Origin: a virus
Reading direction: 5' to 3' (one strand)
Length of the DNA stretch: 20,621 bases
IMG/VR virus record: IMGVR_UViG_3300045999_003774
Location: 1 to 20,621 of that record
Shown: piece by piece, positions 8,581-14,989 of the stretch
Layout of the letters: every line of letters starts with the position of its first letter
Numbering within the stretch: position 1 is the stretch's first letter
Made by a program: the position numbers and the translations under genes
Notes under the pieces: generated by a model
Told to the model about the DNA's origin: nothing
The model's database searches: none
Seen by the model: the letters and a program-made list of their open reading frames with translations, nothing else

Positions 8581-9088
8581 GTCTTGCATCCTTCTTTCGT
8601 GCCGCCCGAGCCTTCGTAAAGGCCGAGTTGAATTCGGGGTCTGATGCGCGGCGGGCGGCGATGTACTCCCGCGCATTCTCCTTGTGATGCGGATCAAGCA
8701 TGTCGGCAGCAAGTTCGGCGTCCTGTCGCTTGGCCCGTGGGATCCACCCTAGAGCCATGCGAATGGCCTGACCAATTCCTGTCTGCCACAGAATCACGAC
8801 GGCAGCAACCGCAACGACCGCGATGATGGCCCACTCCAGCGTGATCAACCACTGCGGAACCTTGTCCTCGATGGACGGGATCTCCTTGTGGATGGCCTGC
8901 GCCAAGGTGTAGATGCGTTCGGATCCATCAATCACGGTCTGGTCTCCAGTCTCATTCCCGTGGTCCGCGAGCGCACGCGCCTCCGACTGGATGGTCGATG
9001 CGTTCGTGCCAATCCGCTTGCTCGCGGAGCACCCACATAAGACGAGGCTAGTTGCGAGATACCTCAATCTTCGCCTCAATCTTGGCAA
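8570..9088 (-). CDS. Lipoprotein with internal membrane span, candidate unimolecular spanin
   Basis: The protein has a lipoprotein signal (RRRLRYLATSLVLCGC; lipobox LCGC, with lipidated Cys20 when counted from the first start). A polar, mostly helical stretch of about 60 residues follows, then one clear membrane segment near 80-101 (LEWAIIAVVAVAAVVIL), then a charged tail of about 65 residues. An outer-membrane lipid anchor plus an inner-membrane span in one chain is the arrangement of u-spanins such as phage T1 gp11, which fuse inner and outer membranes at lysis. The start is uncertain: there are in-frame TTG codons at 9088, 9079 and 9067. The last has the best ribosome site (GAGG six bases upstream); the earlier two give a more normal, positively charged signal peptide. 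It overlaps the upstream gene. The 65-residue tail is longer than expected for a spanin, so the role is a hypothesis. Confidence 0.75.
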   Translation of the reverse strand: MPRLRRRLRYLATSLVLCGCSASKRIGTNASTIQSEARALADHGNETGDQTVIDGSERIYTLAQAIHKEIPSIEDKVPQWLITLEWAIIAVVAVAAVVILWQTGIGQAIRMALGWIPRAKRQDAELAADMLDPHHKENAREYIAARRASDPEFNSAFTKARAARKKDARHAR

Positions 9089-9251
9089 GCCTGTCAGACA
9101 ACGACTCCTGTTGCGTCACGACCCGCATGAGCAGACGGTCGTGGTGGATGAATGCAGCCAAGACCCCACTGCTGACGGCCACGACAATGCCGACAATTGC
9201 AATCCAGTCTCTGGAAGACAAACGCACCACGTTATCTCGTTCAATCGTCAT
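9048..9251 (-). CDS. Small membrane protein with coiled-coil tail, 67 aa
   Basis: A 67-residue protein with a polar N-terminus (MTIERDNVVRLSSRD), one membrane segment at about 16-35 (WIAIVGIVVAVSSGVLAAFI) and a C-terminal amphipathic helix with heptad spacing (LLMRVVTQQESLSDRLAKIE). It starts six bases after the sulfotransferase-like gene and overlaps the lipoprotein gene. Phage genomes often carry such one-span, coiled-coil proteins beside lysis genes, as holin-like or inner-membrane-spanin-like parts. With the lipoprotein downstream, it could alternatively be the inner-membrane half of a two-part spanin. No residues identify a specific family. Confidence 0.72.
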   Translation of the reverse strand: MTIERDNVVRLSSRDWIAIVGIVVAVSSGVLAAFIHHDRLLMRVVTQQESLSDRLAKIEAKIEVSRN

Positions 9252-9257
9252 CTTGCT

Positions 9258-9872
9258 TTAGACAAAATCGTTGGTTTGAGTCGGTTCAGGAAACACCCGA
9301 ATGCTATTTGGTTGGGAGATGGATTGATATAGGTCCATGTCTTCCGCATAATGGTCGGCCACCAGCGTTTTTTCTTCCTCAGTCAACACTGGCTTTGGAC
9401 GAACCGCGATATTGCACTCCGGAAACTCATCAAGATCCAGAAGTTCTGCCATCTCATTGACATGTTCTGGAAACCGGAATAAATGGGTTTCGCCACGGCA
9501 ATTATTGATTTGCTTGGCAAAGTGAATGTCTTTGGAAAACACAAAGTTGCGTCGCGGAGTTTGTATGACAGCGCCATTCAACAGCGAATTCAACGCCATC
9601 TCTACCGTCACATTGAAGTGCGCTACGCCGCTGCAAAATCTGTCGATCGGATTGCGAATTCCAATGACAACAGGTCGGAATGGTTGCGTTCGTTGTGGGC
9701 ACAGCGAGTGCCACTGCACGTGTTGCAGCGTTTTCCCTTCCGGGTAATGCCCATTCACAATCGATTGATAGACCACAGGATGCCACCGCTTGATGATTGC
9801 GATCACCATGCTGCTGCTTCCCGCCTTTGCGTTGAGCGGAACCATGAATGGACCTGCATCAAAGTATGTCAT
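9258..9872 (-). CDS. Sulfotransferase-like protein, 204 aa
   Basis: Sulfotransferases move a sulfate group from PAPS to a sugar, lipid, protein or small molecule. The two PAPS-contact motifs are visible: a P-loop-like N-terminal strand-loop at residues 14-22 (NAKAGSSSM, Lys16) and the 3'-phosphate motif at 68-82 (VVIGIRNPIDRFCSG; Arg73, Pro75, Arg78, Ser81). Later parts also fit the family: FAKQINNC and HLFRFPEH near 118-137, and PKPVLTEEEKTLVADHYAED near 159-178. At 204 residues it is compact. I chose the ATG at 9872, which overlaps the previous gene's stop as ATGA; the longer reading frame begins inside that gene and encodes atypical sequence. The acceptor is unknown. Modification of host envelope glycans or of the phage's own fibre are both open possibilities. 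Confidence 0.78.
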   Translation of the reverse strand: MTYFDAGPFMVPLNAKAGSSSMVIAIIKRWHPVVYQSIVNGHYPEGKTLQHVQWHSLCPQRTQPFRPVVIGIRNPIDRFCSGVAHFNVTVEMALNSLLNGAVIQTPRRNFVFSKDIHFAKQINNCRGETHLFRFPEHVNEMAELLDLDEFPECNIAVRPKPVLTEEEKTLVADHYAEDMDLYQSISQPNSIRVFPEPTQTNDFV

Positions 9873-10921
9873 GTCGTTAGAACCACATATCCCTTCGCGG
9901 TAGCAATGGATGGCGTGCAGGTCGCTGCGCCGGGATTGGTTGCGACATGGATAATTGGAGTTCCGATTGGCGCTGTAACGGGAAGTAGGTCTGCAAAAAT
10001 CTTGTCGATTGCAGCCGCGCCAAGTTGATTTAGACGTAGATCGAGGGCTGGTGTAGGTGTGGATCCGTACTTGCCGTCTGTTGGACGACATCCAACCATG
10101 TCTACAGTTGTCAGATTGTTGTTAGAGAGAGAAATCTGACTTGCATATTCGCAATTCCTCAAACTGATGTCGCCCAGCGATGCGTTGCCCATAATGTAAA
10201 GTTGTCGCACATTTGTGTTGTCGCACAACACTGTGTGTACAAGTGGATTGCTAACCACGTTGAGTGTGCCACCCGGGGACTGGTAATCAATCTGACGCGC
10301 GTTGACAGTTGTCAACGCGGTATTACTTGCAATGTAGATGTTCGATATGTTGGATTGCCAACTCAAATCCATCTCTACGGCATCCGTGTTCACCGCAGAC
10401 AATGCAGTGAATTTTACCGCATCAAGACGTTGCCATAATCCGTTGACTTGCAGGAGCCCGCACACAAACGGATCATCTGGAAGTAACAGTACGGTATTTG
10501 ACGAATTGATTACGACGCTGAGTGCTGTTGAATTATTCGCAAATGCACGCACGTCAAGTTCAGTGGCATTCGTCGGAACGCTGATATCAGACAACTCACC
10601 AAACTTTCCTCCTAGTGCATTGGAGGACATTATGGTTACTGGCTTTTTTCCGGCGGGAGCGCCACTCAATGATTTTGCGAAGGTGATGTTTACCAGCGGG
10701 TTTCCACTACCTTGTAAAGAGGTAGTGTTGTCCCAGAACGTAGCAAAGCCATAACCCGTGTTTGATTTTGCCGTTATCGTCAGGGTGCCAGCAACATTAT
10801 TCGCTGACACAAGTGCTTCGCCAGTTCTTGCTGGAAGCGTGAATGTGGCGCGCGCCTGACGCTCTCTGAGCATTTGGCGAGCACCGGAGTCGTTTGGAGT
10901 TCCACGAATTCTAAATCGCAT
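9869..10921 (-). CDS. Leucine-rich-repeat-like virion surface protein, 350 aa
   Basis: A 350-residue protein starting at an ATG that overlaps the upstream stop (TAATG). Residues 1-30 are basic (RFRIRGTPN, MLRERQAR). From about 95 to 330 there are irregular repeats of 20-24 residues in the style of bacterial LRR/BspA-like proteins: TELDVRAFANNSTALSVV, AVEMDLSWQSNISNIYIASN, LYIMGNASLGDISLRNC, ISLSNNNLTTVDMVGC and LDLRLNQLGAAAIDKIFADL. The C-terminus (ATNPGAATCTPSIATAKGY) resembles the cap after such repeats in phage and Bacteroidetes proteins. LRR surfaces bind other molecules, so host adhesion or decoration of the virion is plausible. The position between structural genes and upstream of the fibre supports a virion component. 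There is no signal peptide or membrane segment. Confidence 0.75.
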   Translation of the reverse strand: MRFRIRGTPNDSGARQMLRERQARATFTLPARTGEALVSANNVAGTLTITAKSNTGYGFATFWDNTTSLQGSGNPLVNITFAKSLSGAPAGKKPVTIMSSNALGGKFGELSDISVPTNATELDVRAFANNSTALSVVINSSNTVLLLPDDPFVCGLLQVNGLWQRLDAVKFTALSAVNTDAVEMDLSWQSNISNIYIASNTALTTVNARQIDYQSPGGTLNVVSNPLVHTVLCDNTNVRQLYIMGNASLGDISLRNCEYASQISLSNNNLTTVDMVGCRPTDGKYGSTPTPALDLRLNQLGAAAIDKIFADLLPVTAPIGTPIIHVATNPGAATCTPSIATAKGYVVLTT

Positions 10922-11469
10922 TAGAATTCCCCAATAAATGCTCCGGCGAACTCACCGCCAACGGAACTACTGAAAATTAGTTCTACGAGATCACACGCAA
11001 TGCAATCAACAACAAGCGTGCCATATCGCGAGCCTCCGGCAAATCCCGGATACCGCGTTCGATTACCAGCGGTAGTCGGATCCGCAATCGTCACGGCACC
11101 AAACACGGTCGGCGGAGAACCGCCGAGCGGATACGCAAAACTTCCAGTGGTTGCATTCGTGAGGGGCTGGCTAACGATCGGAATCGGATACCACCGCGAA
11201 ATCACCTCGTTGAACGTCCACCCAAGAATATTCAACGTATATGCGGTTCCGGACCCACTAACCAAAGGTGTAATGCGAAGAAAGTTGAAAGTTGGATTGA
11301 CAATGATCCCAGCGCCATTTCCAGTCGTTGTAGTTGCTGGGCGGGTCTGCGTATAAACACGCTCTGTGATACTTGCGGTTGCAGGAAGCGTAATAGTCGG
11401 AGTTGCCGACCAGTTACTTACAAGCGTGCGTGGAGTCGCAATAACGCCCTTCAAACCAAATTGAGACAT
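10921..11469 (-). CDS. Hypothetical beta-rich structural protein, 182 aa
   Basis: A 182-residue protein rich in Thr, Gly, Pro and aromatic residues, with alternating patterns typical of beta sandwiches, such as SFAYPLGGSPPTVFGAVTIA and RYGTLVVDCIACDLVELIF. AAGGAA six bases before the ATG at 11469 supports the start, and only nine bases separate it from the adaptor gene. There is no signal peptide, membrane segment or coiled coil. I do not recognise the family. Position after the adaptor and before the LRR-like gene suggests a minor virion protein, perhaps a head or connector decoration or a fibre-attachment protein. Confidence 0.75.
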   Translation of the reverse strand: MSQFGLKGVIATPRTLVSNWSATPTITLPATASITERVYTQTRPATTTTGNGAGIIVNPTFNFLRITPLVSGSGTAYTLNILGWTFNEVISRWYPIPIVSQPLTNATTGSFAYPLGGSPPTVFGAVTIADPTTAGNRTRYPGFAGGSRYGTLVVDCIACDLVELIFSSSVGGEFAGAFIGEF

Positions 11470-11478
11470 ATTCGTTCC

Positions 11479-12195
11479 TTATGGGTTGCTTACGGTATTG
11501 ACCATCCTAAATCCACTGCCACGCGCATCGGACCATCCCCACACCGTCGGCTGGACCGGGCCGAAATTGCTCTGAATCATGCCGTCTTTTTGCTTGGCTG
11601 CACCGAAGATCGGACCAGCCTCAATTTCCGCAAATCGCTGGCTCTGGCTTCCATCTTCGTAGCCCTCTGCAACGGCACGAACATAGGCTATCAGCGTTGC
11701 CTCAACATGCTGCGGGATGGACACCACGTGATCATTTGCCGTGTCGTGCGCAACCTGAACCCACCCAGCCCGGAAGAGCACCTTGAGGTTTTCGGCAGCG
11801 ATCGGGGTCGGATACAGTTCCAGACGATGCGTCTGGGTTGGCGCTGCGGTCGTCGGAACGACGACCCTGACATAGGCCATCAAGGTTCGGTCGTTGAAAT
11901 TTGATGCCCGGGCGGTTTCGACCTGTTCGGGAGACAGAACAGCAACCTGCTGGTTCTGCCGCCAGACCTGCGTCAGTTCGGAGAACGCCGCCGGAAGCGC
12001 CACCCATGACTGGGCGGGAACCGTGGCAACAACGTCTGTCTGCTCCCTGAATCGCCACGGGTGCGTAAACAGGTGTTCGCCAGCAATGTTGATGATCTCC
12101 GCCTGCCGCTGTGCAACTGTCTGACCAGCAGCCGTCGATGGACGGCCACCGATAGCAAGCAGAACATGGTTTTTTAGATCACCGTATGTAAGCAT
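11479..12195 (-). CDS. Head-tail adaptor (tail tubular protein A-like), 238 aa
   Basis: The protein looks like the adaptor that docks under the portal ring in short-tailed phages (T7 gp11 / P22 gp4 class). The N-terminus is helical (MLTYGDLKNHVLLAIGG, QAEIINIAGEHLFTHPWRFR), and the phrase HPWRFREQT followed by SWVALPAAFSELTQVW matches the usual W-R-F ... LP pattern. A beta-rich middle carries a proline-rich turn, and the C-terminus has a helix from about 165 (HVEATLIAYVRAVAEGYED). I prefer the ATG at 12195: the GTG at 12207 lies inside the terminator-like hairpin. The start's ribosome site (AAGTGGA) forms part of that hairpin's distal arm, so translation may be structure-sensitive. Confidence 0.78.
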   Translation of the reverse strand: MLTYGDLKNHVLLAIGGRPSTAAGQTVAQRQAEIINIAGEHLFTHPWRFREQTDVVATVPAQSWVALPAAFSELTQVWRQNQQVAVLSPEQVETARASNFNDRTLMAYVRVVVPTTAAPTQTHRLELYPTPIAAENLKVLFRAGWVQVAHDTANDHVVSIPQHVEATLIAYVRAVAEGYEDGSQSQRFAEIEAGPIFGAAKQKDGMIQSNFGPVQPTVWGWSDARGSGFRMVNTVSNP

Positions 12196-12202
12196 AGAAA
12201 AT

Positions 12203-12232
12203 TCCACTTGGCGGGTTTCCCCGTCAAGTGGA
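12203..12232 (-). terminator. Terminator- or attenuator-like hairpin after the decoration gene
   Basis: On the minus strand an 8-bp arm (TCCACTTG / CAAGTGGA) and a 4-bp arm (CGGG / CCCG), separated by one A-C mismatch, close a GAAA tetraloop. The sequence after the stem is ATTTTCT. It begins 14 bases after the decoration-gene stop. A stable stem plus short U-run is the form of an intrinsic terminator. The next ATG is only seven bases beyond the stem and its probable ribosome site lies in the 3' arm, so partial read-through (attenuation) or translational gating is likely rather than full termination. Confidence 0.7.
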
Positions 12233-12246
12233 GTTATTGGAATTGT

Positions 12247-12756
12247 TTACGCCGTAATCCCGAACGACAGATCACCGGGCAGCAGCACGGTAATCGAAGT
12301 GACTGTCGTACCACCGACAAGAACCACCGCGATCGTCTGCGTGGTCGTGGCGTTGGTCATGGTCCCAGCAGTAATAGCAGAAGCCGACAGACCAACACGC
12401 TGACCAACCGCGTAGGTTGCAGAAGCGACATTCGCCGTAGTGATTCCAGCAAGCATCACTGCGCCAGTGGCTCCGGCAGCGATGGACTCCTGTGCAATCC
12501 CATAAAAACCCGACGTAGTGGCTGCTCCCGTAGTCGGTCCAAGAACCACGTTTGCAAACACGCTGTTGGATGCAGCCGTAATTGCGGCAGTGCCCTGACC
12601 GCTTTCCGTGCTTCCCGACGCCAAGGCAAAGTCAAGACGCACCAGCGCACCACGCGAAATGGTCGAACTTGCCTCGGAGTTTCGGCACCGAACGATCAGG
12701 CGGCGCGGCTCGACCCCGAGCGACGGCTGCACGGATGAAGAAATAGTGAGTGACAT
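12247..12756 (-). CDS. Putative capsid decoration (head-stabilising) protein, 169 aa
   Basis: A 169-residue, Ala/Gly/Thr/Val-rich beta protein directly after the major capsid gene. AAGGAA lies five bases before the ATG at 12756. The pattern of small residues and hydrophobic alternation (ATYAVGQRVGLSASAITAGT, TTTQTIAVVLVGGTTVTSIT) and the phrases SRGALVRLDF and GIAQESIAAGATGAVML resemble phage head-decoration proteins, in which such loops cover capsid lattice points. No cysteine cluster, signal or membrane segment is present apart from one Cys near residue 24. Position, size and the strong flanking hairpins fit a high-copy virion protein. The family is not identified beyond this. Confidence 0.7.
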   Translation of the reverse strand: MSLTISSSVQPSLGVEPRRLIVRCRNSEASSTISRGALVRLDFALASGSTESGQGTAAITAASNSVFANVVLGPTTGAATTSGFYGIAQESIAAGATGAVMLAGITTANVASATYAVGQRVGLSASAITAGTMTNATTTQTIAVVLVGGTTVTSITVLLPGDLSFGITA

Positions 12757-12780
12757 GATGTTCCTTATGAAAGTGGTGTT

Positions 12781-12804
12781 GGGGGCGGGCTTGCGCCCGC
12801 CCCC
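12781..12804 (-). promoter_or_regulatory. Perfect GC hairpin after the capsid gene
   Basis: A perfect 10-bp inverted repeat (minus strand GGGGGCGGGC / GCCCGCCCCC) closes a GCAA tetraloop, seven bases after the capsid-gene stop and 24 bases before the next ATG. GNRA loops on GC stems are very stable in RNA. No U-run follows (AACACC), so it is a poor intrinsic terminator by itself. It may protect the 3' end of the capsid message or mark a processing point that sets capsid and decoration protein ratios. Confidence 0.65.
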
Positions 12805-12811
12805 CTAATAA

Positions 12812-14077
12812 TCACGTGTCGTTGCGGCGGACGGGAGAAACAATTCCGTGGCGCTGACGGCTGTTGCAGAACAGATTCCACCAGCAGTCAACGGGCTGCA
12901 CCCAACTAAACGGCTGATTGGGATGACGCATCACGTCGTGCTTCTTCATGTAGCGCGTCGTGTGGAAAATCGGGGTAAGGTACTGGCCGTTGATAAAGTA
13001 GTAGCGCGGTCCCTTATCAATCGTGTTCGCGTTGGTTTCCGTCTGGCCAACGGTAGTCGATGCCGAAGTCGGGGCGTTTCGACCCGTAAGCGTGTCGGTC
13101 ACCGCCGAAGTATGCGCCGGGAAAATTGCCGCGTCATCAAGGTTGGCGCAGTACTCAAGCGGAATTCCACTGAACGTCGGCGTGTTGTACGCAGCATCCT
13201 GAAGGTTGACGAGAACATCATTTTCCGCACGAAGGGCACGCTTGTACTGGTTCATTCCAACGCGAGAGCAAAGAATCATCTGGCGCTGGAAGTTGGTTTC
13301 CTCAAAGTACTGACGCTGCGTAAGAGGCGCCTTGAACTGCACCTTGAGGTACATTTCGTCCATCGCCGGAAAAAGCCCACCAATCAGGCGCGTTCCAGCG
13401 TTATGGTTCGACATGGTTGCACTCGTAGGCGCAGCATTCTGGTCTGCGTTACGGTCATAGAACGAAACCTGATTCGTCCAGCGAGCATCGACCGTGGGGT
13501 CGATTCCGAGAACCGTGTTTCCGAACCCAGTGGGACGACCACCACGATCACCAAACGTCGTGATCGAATTGAGTTGTTCGGTGATGAAGCAGGGAATGGA
13601 GTACGGCTCGCGTCCGCTGGACGACTCAATCGCGCTGCCCTGACCCTGCGAAGCAGCCCACAGGTCGTTTTCCATGCCGTTGAGCATGGAAGTCCACATG
13701 CGCATTTCCTTGACGCGCTTGAGGCGCTTATAGAGCGTCTTCGGATCGCCCTCGTTGAGTTCGACCTCCTGATCAGTCCACGCCATGTAATCCATGCTGA
13801 AGCGCCACGCCGCCGACAGCGTGTCGGTGACCTGCGGGTTCATCCACGTGAACGTATCGTTGGGCTGGTACTTCTGGTACGTGGCGGCATCGTCAAAGAC
13901 AATGACATCACGAATCGTCGTTCCGGACTGAATGAGAGTTTCGCTTGCCTTTTCCTTCAAAAGACGGGAAAGGACATAGTTGTTCTTGACCGCCTCCATG
14001 ATGACGGCATCTGCGGACTTCAGGTATGCAGGGCCAGTGCTCTGCATGAAGTCATTGAACTGGGTAATTGCAGGCAT
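12812..14077 (-). CDS. Major capsid protein, 421 aa
   Basis: A 421-residue protein preceded by a strong AAGGAG nine bases upstream of the ATG at 14077, in the expected place after the scaffold gene. The N-terminal region (FNDFMQSTGPAYLKSADAVI, then SGTTIRDVIVFDD) and the middle (DYMAWTDQEVELNEGD, RMWTSMLNGMENDLWAA) have the pattern of HK97-fold capsid proteins from podovirus-type and environmental phages. Later segments such as FKAPLTQRQYFEETNFQRQ and the C-terminal QPVDCWWNLFCNSRQRHG also fit. A prohead protease is not visible in the window and no N-terminal protease-like domain is fused, so assembly probably depends on the separate scaffold protein. Family identity rests on pattern and gene order, not on a search. 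Confidence 0.88.
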   Translation of the reverse strand: MPAITQFNDFMQSTGPAYLKSADAVIMEAVKNNYVLSRLLKEKASETLIQSGTTIRDVIVFDDAATYQKYQPNDTFTWMNPQVTDTLSAAWRFSMDYMAWTDQEVELNEGDPKTLYKRLKRVKEMRMWTSMLNGMENDLWAASQGQGSAIESSSGREPYSIPCFITEQLNSITTFGDRGGRPTGFGNTVLGIDPTVDARWTNQVSFYDRNADQNAAPTSATMSNHNAGTRLIGGLFPAMDEMYLKVQFKAPLTQRQYFEETNFQRQMILCSRVGMNQYKRALRAENDVLVNLQDAAYNTPTFSGIPLEYCANLDDAAIFPAHTSAVTDTLTGRNAPTSASTTVGQTETNANTIDKGPRYYFINGQYLTPIFHTTRYMKKHDVMRHPNQPFSWVQPVDCWWNLFCNSRQRHGIVSPVRRNDT

Positions 14078-14090
14078 TTTGCCTTACTCC

Positions 14091-14987
14091 TTATTTGCGT
14101 AGCGCGGTGCGAAGGCGACCACCTTCGCCCGAAAGAATCTGGTCAAGGATCAGGTCGTCCTCGTCACGAACAGGCGGCTTCACTGGGGCTGTGTTTCCCT
14201 TTGTTGGGGCAGTCGGCTGTGCAGCGCGTACGTTTGTGGGTTGAGCACTTGCTGATCCAACGATTTCCGAGTAGGCAGCAGCGGCAAGAGAATCGACGCT
14301 TGCATACCCGCCCGGCTTGGCAGACCCGAGTTCCGACATCTTGGCCAATACCGCGTCCCACGTAGGAGACTTTGCTCCATATTGGACACGGAGTGACGCA
14401 TCAGCAGCGCGGGCCTGCGCCAACAGCAGTTGTTCTTGCATCTGCTGCTGCTGGGACACGAAGGCAGCACGAACAGGGGCGACGAGTTCTTCGCCGTACA
14501 CCTGTGCCATCTGTGCAAACGGATCAGCCTTGGTCGGTTCGGCTGCAACAGGGGTGTTGCCCTGCGCAGGCGTCGCCTGCTGGCTCGTCGCAAGACGTGC
14601 CTCCATCTCCTTCAATCGACCGCCGTACGAGTCAACATCCTTCTGGCGCTTCACAGCCGCATCCGCCCATTGCTGGAGGATTTCTGGAGAAGTGCTGGAA
14701 ATGACCTCATCGGGTACGCCGTCCCTCTTCAGGATCTTGGCAACCGCTTCACGGTCGATGGTGGGAACTTCCGGCGTGGTTTCCGCAGCGACCGGAGCCG
14801 AGGCTTCGGTTGGCTGGGGTTCTTCTGCCGCGAGTTCATCAAGCAGTCTCTGCAAGACAATGTCATCTTCATCTAGCGGTTCAGCCGTGACGGCCTCGTT
14901 AGATGGCGAATTGTCCTGCTTGACCTGCTCCTCCGCCCCACTGGACGGAGTCTCGGTCTGCACGATGGGTTCAGCATTGCTGTCCAT
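14091..14987 (-). CDS. Scaffolding protein candidate, acidic, 298 aa
   Basis: A 298-residue, Glu/Ala/Gln/Pro-rich acidic protein immediately before the major capsid gene, the usual site of the scaffold. AGAGGA about seven bases before the ATG supports the start. Residues 1-75 are acidic and disordered; about 78-140 and 160-215 are helical (EAVAKILKRDGVPDEVI; FVSQQQQMQEQLLLAQARA). The last 30 residues turn basic (GRLRTALRK), as in P22-type scaffolds, whose C-terminal basic helix binds the coat. The motif DEDD(I/L)(V/I)L occurs twice, at 39-45 and 275-281. In such phages the scaffold shapes the procapsid and leaves before or during DNA packaging. Confidence 0.82.
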   Translation of the reverse strand: MDSNAEPIVQTETPSSGAEEQVKQDNSPSNEAVTAEPLDEDDIVLQRLLDELAAEEPQPTEASAPVAAETTPEVPTIDREAVAKILKRDGVPDEVISSTSPEILQQWADAAVKRQKDVDSYGGRLKEMEARLATSQQATPAQGNTPVAAEPTKADPFAQMAQVYGEELVAPVRAAFVSQQQQMQEQLLLAQARAADASLRVQYGAKSPTWDAVLAKMSELGSAKPGGYASVDSLAAAAYSEIVGSASAQPTNVRAAQPTAPTKGNTAPVKPPVRDEDDLILDQILSGEGGRLRTALRK

Positions 14988-14989
14988 GT

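Noticed and set aside
9873-10091. 73-codon upstream extension of the sulfotransferase-like gene
   Set aside because: It lies within the LRR-like gene in another frame and encodes Arg/Ser-rich sequence; the ATG at 9872 overlaps the previous stop as ATGA.
12196-12230. Promoter with TTGACG as a -35 element before the adaptor gene
   Set aside because: No acceptable -10 hexamer lies 16-18 bases downstream, and the same bases are fully explained by the hairpin.
12848-14365. 505-residue plus-strand reading frame opposite the capsid and scaffold genes
   Set aside because: It spans two well-supported minus-strand genes, is Arg/His/Leu-rich without domain pattern, and is explained by codon bias of the opposite strand.
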